From the NCBI RefSeq assembly GCF_920984675.1, contig NZ_CAKLBV010000015.1:1-64000 (forward strand): 64,000 nt of DNA, read 5' to 3'. Of this stretch, positions 58,069 through 64,000 are shown one piece after another. How positions within the stretch are numbered: position 1 is the stretch's first letter; every line of letters begins with the position of its first letter. Both the position numbers and the translations under genes were made by a program. The notes beneath the pieces were generated by a model. That model was not told the DNA's origin. It saw nothing but the letters and a program-made list of their open reading frames with translations, and searched no databases. Source of the DNA: Methylobacterium sp. Leaf118. GTDB lineage: Bacteria > Pseudomonadota > Alphaproteobacteria > Rhizobiales > Beijerinckiaceae.

Positions 58069-58839
58069 ATGCCGCGGCGCTTTTCACGGATCGCCTTCGT
58101 GGCGAGCCCCACGCCGGAGGCACGAGAGGCCGCCGCGGCGCTGATGCGCCGCTACGACCACGTCCCGCCGGAAGAGGCCGACGTGGTGGTGGCGCTCGGC
58201 GGCGACGGGCTGATGCTGCAGGTGCTCCACCGCTTCATGGACAATCCGAAGCCGATCTACGGGATGAACCGCGGCACGGTCGGCTTCCTGATGAACGAGT
58301 TCCGGGAGGACGGCCTGCTGGAGCGACTGGAGAGCACCAAGCGCTCGACGATCCATCCGATGACTATGGTGGCGACCGACACCGAGGGGCGCAGCCACAC
58401 GGCGCGGGCGATCAACGAAGTCTACATGCTCCGCCAGACCCATCAGACCGCCAAGCTCAAGGTCTCGGTGGACGAGCATGTGCGCCTGCCCGAACTCATC
58501 GCCGACGGCATCCTGGCGGCGACGCCCGCGGGCTCGACCGCCTACAACCTGTCGGTCGGCGGCCCGATCCTGCCGCTCAACGCGCAATTGCTGGCGCTGA
58601 CCCCGATCTCGGCCTTCCGTCCCCGGCGCTGGCGCGGCGCGCTCCTGCCGAACTACGCCCGCATCCGCATCGACGTGATCGACGCGACCTACCGGCCGGT
58701 GGCGGCGGTGGCCGACCACACCGAGTTCCGCCGGGTCTGCACCGTCGAGACCTGGCTCGACCACGCCACCACCCTCGTCCTGCTGCACGATCCCGGCCAC
58801 AGCCTGGAAGAGCGCATCCTGCGCGAGCAGTTCGGCTGA
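58069..58839 (+). CDS. nadK: NAD kinase
   Basis: A 256-residue kinase that makes NADP from NAD and ATP. The GGDG motif is at residues 44-47 (VVALGGDGLML), followed by YGMNRGTVGFLMNE, INEVYMLRQTHQTAKLKV and the TPAGSTAYNLSVGGPILPL block that binds NAD. Length fits alphaproteobacterial NadK. It is transcribed divergently from cutA, 98 bases away. Confidence 0.95.
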   Translation: MPRRFSRIAFVASPTPEAREAAAALMRRYDHVPPEEADVVVALGGDGLMLQVLHRFMDNPKPIYGMNRGTVGFLMNEFREDGLLERLESTKRSTIHPMTMVATDTEGRSHTARAINEVYMLRQTHQTAKLKVSVDEHVRLPELIADGILAATPAGSTAYNLSVGGPILPLNAQLLALTPISAFRPRRWRGALLPNYARIRIDVIDATYRPVAAVADHTEFRRVCTVETWLDHATTLVLLHDPGHSLEERILREQFG

Positions 58840-58903
58840 GCAGGGCTCCGGGCCACGAGGCCCGCACGCCGCCGCGGCCGGCCGGAACCGCCGCCGGCGG
58901 GGC

Positions 58904-58972
58904 GCCGCGGCTCAGGGCACATCCGCGCCGCGGCTCAGGGCACATCCGCGCCGCGGCTCAGGGCACGTCCGC
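58904..58972. repeat. Three tandem copies of a 23-bp unit at the 3' end of the LuxR gene
   Basis: The unit GCCGCGGCTCAGGGCACATC (first 20 of 23 bases) is present at 58904, 58927 and 58950, the third with one change (ACGTC). The third copy contains the last codons and TGA of the LuxR-type gene, so the repeat replicates a gene end downstream of itself. Confidence 0.9.
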
Positions 58973-60034
58973 GGCGCGGCTGCCCTTGAGGAGCGCGACG
59001 AGCTGGCTCTGCTGGTGCGTGCCCGTCTTGCGCAGCACGGCCTCCAGATAGGAGCGGGCGGTGCTCAGGCGCAGGGATTCCGCCACGGCGGCCTCCTTGA
59101 GCGAGCGTCCGGAGGCGAGGGCCGCGGCGAGTCGCGCCTCCTTCGCGGTGAGGTCGAACAATCCGCGCAGCAGGGTGAGATTCGGGACGTTCTCATCCGG
59201 GCCGACCGGCGTGACGACGAGGAGGGTGGTGCCGCCGAACACGTCGTGGGCCGCGCCGCGCACCGGCATCACGTGGGCGATCGTCGGCCCGCGCTCCTCG
59301 GCGCCCGGCAGCGGGATCGAGCGGGACGCCTGCGCGCGCTCCGCGGACTCGACCGCCTCGCGCAACAGGGCATCGGCCGGCGGATGCGCGAGCATCAGCC
59401 GCCCATGGGCCGCCGGCAGCACCTCCGGGAGACGGTCGAGGAGCCCGTTGGTGGTGAGGGCCCGGCCGCCCGGGCCGAGGACGGCGCCGGGAAGCCCGAG
59501 CGCCTCGAGGGTCGTGACGGCGGCGCGGGCCCGCTCCAGGCCGAGGCGGGCGGCGATCAGGGCGGCGCGGGCGAGATGGGGGCGCAGGCCGTCCAGCATC
59601 GCGACCGCGTCCGGGGGATGCCGGCCCTGGTCGAGGCGGCGCTCGAAGGTGAGGCCGACCATCTCGCCCGTGGGCATCGGGATCAGGGTCGCGAGCTGAG
59701 CGCCGAGGCCGATCCGCTCCAGGATCGCCACGACCGGATCGCGGGCGATCTGCGCGGGCGTCAGGCAATCGACGGTGTGGACGAAGCCGGCGAGATCCTG
59801 CGCGGCGATGGCCCGGGGGCGCTCGCAGGTCCGCCACTGGCCGCGGGCGATGTAGTCCCCGAGGGCGTCGCGGACCGTGTCGGTCGCGGTCCACAGAGGC
59901 GATTGCCCGCCCTTGAGGATCTGGAGCGCCCCGCTCGCCGAGCCGGAGCGCGCGCCGATCTCCTCGAGAATCGGCGGCCACAGCTCGGGGAAGAAGGCGG
60001 CCTCGTAGGCCCGGTCGATCAGATCCTCGTGCAT
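58958..60034 (-). CDS. LuxR-family transcriptional regulator
   Basis: A 358-residue protein. The C-terminal 65 residues form a LuxR-type helix-turn-helix (LFDLTAKEARLAAALASGRSLKEAA, then LSTARSYLEAVLRKTGTHQQSQLVALL). The N-terminal 280 residues lack an obvious receiver or autoinducer domain; MHEDLIDRAYEAAFFPELWP resembles the opening of a family of large rhizobial LuxR-like regulators with a PAS/GAF-like sensor region. Ligand and targets are unknown. It is separated from mltG by 86 bases and both read leftward. Confidence 0.85.
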   Translation of the reverse strand: MHEDLIDRAYEAAFFPELWPPILEEIGARSGSASGALQILKGGQSPLWTATDTVRDALGDYIARGQWRTCERPRAIAAQDLAGFVHTVDCLTPAQIARDPVVAILERIGLGAQLATLIPMPTGEMVGLTFERRLDQGRHPPDAVAMLDGLRPHLARAALIAARLGLERARAAVTTLEALGLPGAVLGPGGRALTTNGLLDRLPEVLPAAHGRLMLAHPPADALLREAVESAERAQASRSIPLPGAEERGPTIAHVMPVRGAAHDVFGGTTLLVVTPVGPDENVPNLTLLRGLFDLTAKEARLAAALASGRSLKEAAVAESLRLSTARSYLEAVLRKTGTHQQSQLVALLKGSRAADVP

Positions 60035-60120
60035 CGCCGCGCTCCGTCGGCGCTCAGGCCCGAACGGAGGGCCGCAAGCAGGCCCACACCGTAGCGCAGG
60101 AGCCAGCGCGCGCAGCCCCC

Positions 60121-61524
60121 TCAGGGGTTGCGCAGCGCCGGGACGGTCTTGGGCGAGCCGAGGTCGTAGGTCCGGTTGCGCAGGGGATCGAGGCGCGTTC
60201 CCTCGGAAGCGTCGAAGGCGCGGGGGCGCTGGCCCGTGCCGCCCTCGACGGTCGCGCCGTCGAGGGCCAGGGCGGAGTTCGATCCCGGGGCGTAGGCCGA
60301 GGCCCGGCCGGGGGTCGCCGCAGGCTGGCCCGCATTCGGGTCGGCGGTGTTCGGATCGACCTTGTCGACGGCGCCGCCGTCCGGCTGCGGCGCCTGCTGG
60401 CGGGCCCGCTCGACCTGGCGCCAGCGGGTCACGTTGCGCTGGTGTCCCTCGAGGGTGTCGGAGAAGGCGTGGCCGCCGGTGCCGTCGGCGACGAAGAACA
60501 AGTCCCTGGTGCGCGAGGGGTTGGCGACCGCCTCCAGCGCCGCCCGGCCCGGATTGGCGATCGGGCCCGGGGGCAGGCCCTCGATCACATAGGTGTTGTA
60601 GGGCGTCGGCCGGTCGATCTCCGAGCGCAGGATGCCGCGCCCGAGGGTGCCGCGGCCGCCGACGAGGCCGTAGACGATAGTCGGGTCGGATTGCAGCTTC
60701 ATCCGCTTCTGGAGGCGGTTGACGAACACCCCCGCGACCCGCGGGCGCTCGTCGGCCCGGCCGGTCTCCTTCTCGACGATGGAGGCGAGCGTCACCATCT
60801 CGGCCGGCGTCTTGACCGGAACCTCGGGGCTGCGGCGCTGCCAGATCTGGTTGAGCACCTCGCGCTGCTTGGCCCGCATCAGGTTGAGGATCTGCTGGCG
60901 GGTGGCGCCGCGCTCGAACTTGTAGGTGTCCGGCAGAAGCGAGCCCTCGGGCGGGGTCTCGGCGACCTCGCCAAACAGAACGTCGTTGTCGTTCAGCCGC
61001 GCCACGATCTGCTCCGAGGTCAGCCCCTCGGGGAAGGTGATGGCGTGCTGGACCTGACGGCCGTTGACCAGGGTCTCGATCGTGTCCTTCACGCTGGCAT
61101 GGGCCTTGAAGACGTATTCGCCATGCTTGAGCGGGCCGCGACCGCCGAATCGGGCGGCGAGCTCGAACAGGTTGGGATGGTCGATCACGCCCTCGCGGGC
61201 CAGGATCGCCCCGATCTCGGAGGTGCCGCTGCGATTGGGGATGACCACGACCTTGTCGGCGGAGAGCGGGCCGGGCTCGCTGGCCTGCCGGTTGAACAGC
61301 GTGACCCCGACCATCACGCCCAGGGCGGCGATGACCGCGAGGGTCAGGAAGCCGCTGATGGTGGCGGCGAGGCCACCGCGGCGGCGCTCGGGTCGCTCGG
61401 GCGGGGGCGGCGCCGCCGTGGGCTTCAGGGCCTCGCTCGGGCTGCGCGGGGACGGCCGGTTCGGCAGCGACGTCTCCTCGGGAGCGGGCGGCGGCGGAGG
61501 CGGCGCTTGTCGTCTGCGGAACAT
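60121..61524 (-). CDS. mltG: Endolytic murein transglycosylase MltG
   Basis: A 467-residue YceG-family protein that cleaves nascent glycan strands. The N-terminal 50 residues are cytoplasmic and Pro/Arg-rich, a single transmembrane helix spans about residues 53-77, then a LysM-like region and the catalytic domain. The essential Glu is in LASIVEKETGRADERP (about residue 251), with SDPTIVYGL and YNTYVIEGLPPGPIANPG also conserved. The C-terminal 100 residues are a disordered extension common in Rhizobiales. ATG 61524 (MFRRRQ) was preferred to GTG 61545. fabF-mltG adjacency is conserved in alphaproteobacteria. Confidence 0.93.
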   Translation of the reverse strand: MFRRRQAPPPPPPAPEETSLPNRPSPRSPSEALKPTAAPPPPERPERRRGGLAATISGFLTLAVIAALGVMVGVTLFNRQASEPGPLSADKVVVIPNRSGTSEIGAILAREGVIDHPNLFELAARFGGRGPLKHGEYVFKAHASVKDTIETLVNGRQVQHAITFPEGLTSEQIVARLNDNDVLFGEVAETPPEGSLLPDTYKFERGATRQQILNLMRAKQREVLNQIWQRRSPEVPVKTPAEMVTLASIVEKETGRADERPRVAGVFVNRLQKRMKLQSDPTIVYGLVGGRGTLGRGILRSEIDRPTPYNTYVIEGLPPGPIANPGRAALEAVANPSRTRDLFFVADGTGGHAFSDTLEGHQRNVTRWRQVERARQQAPQPDGGAVDKVDPNTADPNAGQPAATPGRASAYAPGSNSALALDGATVEGGTGQRPRAFDASEGTRLDPLRNRTYDLGSPKTVPALRNP

Positions 61525-61727
61525 CGGGACCCTGCTGTCAACCACGCGCGGCCCCAGCGGGCCCGGCGCCGGACGGCCCGGGCTGCGAGGCTCCGGGTCG
61601 GCGGCGCATGTCGTGTCGGAATCCTTATGCGGTTTTGTGGCGAAATGGCGTTGAGGCGGACCTTTGACGGTCCGGGCCGTGCCTCAGAGCGCAGGCATTG
61701 CGCCGGCGCGGACGCCGCCGTTCGGGC

Positions 61728-62990
<1,263 letters not shown>

Positions 62991-63087
62991 ATGCCCGTTC
63001 CCGACCGATCCGCTGTCACGACAACCGTTGTCCGTTCGTCGGCGTGCGGGGTCCATCGACCCCGCCCGCACGTCCACGCCCGAAGGG

Positions 63088-63324
63088 TCAGGCGGAGTTC
63101 TTCTCCAGGAACTTGACCGCGTCGCCGACCGTCTGGATGGTCTCGGCCGCGTCGTCCGGGATCTCGACGTTGAACTCCTCCTCGAACGCCATCACCAGCT
63201 CGACAGTGTCGAGGCTGTCGGCGCCGAGATCGTCGATGAAGTTGGAGGCCTCGGTGACCTTCTCCGGCTCGACACCCAGGTGCTCGACGACGATCTTCTT
63301 CACGCGCTCGGCGATATCGCTCAT
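63088..63324 (-). CDS. acpP: Acyl carrier protein
   Basis: A 78-residue acidic four-helix protein that carries acyl chains. The phosphopantetheine attachment Ser37 is in the standard [18 protein letters not shown] motif. It begins [18 protein letters not shown]. fabG (upstream) and fabF (downstream) flank it as usual. Confidence 0.97.
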   Translation of the reverse strand: MSDIAERVKKIVVEHLGVEPEKVTEASNFIDDLGADSLDTVELVMAFEEEFNVEIPDDAAETIQTVGDAVKFLEKNSA

Positions 63325-63584
63325 CGTTCTTGGTCCTCGTCTTCTTCGATCGTAGTGGTAAGTGCTTTGGACGAAAGCGCCGTGGCCGCCTTCCCGCTTC
63401 CGGGGGTTTTGTGGTCGGCCGGTGTTCGATCGCGCGTGGTTTGGAAAGCCGCAACCCGCTGAACCGTCAACTCCCCTGCACGGCTGAGCCGGGTGTTAAC
63501 ACAGGGTTTCCGCGCTGGCGAGGGGCGGTTCAGAAACCGTTCAGAGGCGTGGTTTTCCGGTCAGAAACCCTGTTTGCGGACGGG

Positions 63585-64000
63585 TCAGATCATCGCCATC
63601 CCGCCGTTCACGTGCAGCGTCTGACCGGTGACGTAGCCCGCTTCCTCCGAGGCGAGGTAGACCGCCGCCGCGCCGATCTCGGCGCCCGTCCCGAGGCGCC
63701 CGGCGGGGACCCGGGTCAGGATGGTCTCGCGCTGCTTCTCGTTGAGCGCGTCGGTCATGGCCGAGGCGATGAAGCCGGGCGCGATGCAGTTGACGGTGAT
63801 GTTGCGGGTGGCGACCTCGGAGGCGAGCGCCTTGGTCATGCCCACCAGGCCGGCCTTGGCCGCCGCGTAATTGCCCTGGCCGGGATTGCCGGTGGTGCCG
63901 ACGACCGAACCGATGCCGATGATGCGGCCGTAGCGGCGCTTCATCATGCCCCTGAGGGCCGCTCGCGAGAGCCGGAACGCGGCGGTGAGGTTGACGTTGA
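63585..64000 (-). CDS. fabG: 3-oxoacyl-ACP reductase FabG (C-terminal part; start is beyond the window)
   Basis: The frame enters from the right edge with VNLTAAFRLSRAALRGMMKRRYGRII and runs to a stop at 63585. Short-chain dehydrogenase features are the catalytic YxxxK in GNYAAAKAGLVGMTKAL with the conserved Ser in IGSVVGTTG, then NCIAPGFIASAMTD and the C-terminal VTGQTLHVNGGMAMI typical of FabG. About 138 residues are inside the window, out of roughly 245 expected. It precedes acpP by 260 bases. Confidence 0.95.
   Translation of the reverse strand, partial: NVNLTAAFRLSRAALRGMMKRRYGRIIGIGSVVGTTGNPGQGNYAAAKAGLVGMTKALASEVATRNITVNCIAPGFIASAMTDALNEKQRETILTRVPAGRLGTGAEIGAAAVYLASEEAGYVTGQTLHVNGGMAMI

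Overview
The window is high-GC DNA from an alphaproteobacterial methylotroph, most likely Methylobacterium/Methylorubrum. The strongest pointers are a two-subunit NAD-dependent formate dehydrogenase of the fdh1BA (tungsten) type, a formamidase/amidase/urea locus, a NuoE/NuoF-like fused FDH beta subunit and an alphaproteobacterial-style fabF-acpP-fabG cluster. Species assignment is inference from protein resemblance only.

Layout. 1-2.5 kb: thiamine operon thiO-thiS-thiG-(thiE) on the minus strand behind a TPP riboswitch. 2.5-6.7 kb: a decayed accessory patch with a broken ISAs1-family element, a tRNA-Ile2(CAU), a frameshifted tyrosine recombinase abutting that tRNA, a lower-GC methyltransferase, and a dead but precisely bounded IS5-family element. 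6.8-27.4 kb: four genes for very repetitive secreted proteins. They are a serralysin-type metalloprotease, an Ig-like RTX protein, a 3714-residue beta-helix/cadherin/RTX giant and a subtilisin-like RTX protease. All four end in the same type I secretion module and a terminal Asp plus hydrophobic tail; no type I exporter is encoded in the window.

27.6-49.2 kb: a contiguous nitrogen-scavenging region. Reading along the minus strand from 44.6 kb it has the urea ABC transporter urtABCDE, formamidase fmdA with fmdB, an OprB-like porin, an aliphatic amidase, then urease ureD, a fused ureA-ureB, an NCS2 nucleobase permease, ureC, ureE, ureF, ureG and ureJ. Stop and start codons overlap repeatedly through the urease core. 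Divergent from urtA is an NCS1-transporter/histidine kinase/receiver fusion overlapping a LuxR-type response regulator. I infer that this pair senses a nitrogenous substrate and controls the locus.

49.5-64 kb: a small hypothetical gene, fdh1B and fdh1A (NAD-linked formate oxidation), then zwf, a PilZ-domain protein, a 53-residue small protein, cutA, an NAD kinase, a LuxR-type regulator, mltG, fabF, acpP and the 3' part of fabG, which runs off the right edge. Most of this is ordinary core genome. An 11-bp repeat array upstream of zwf and a 23-bp triplet repeat at the end of the LuxR gene stand out.
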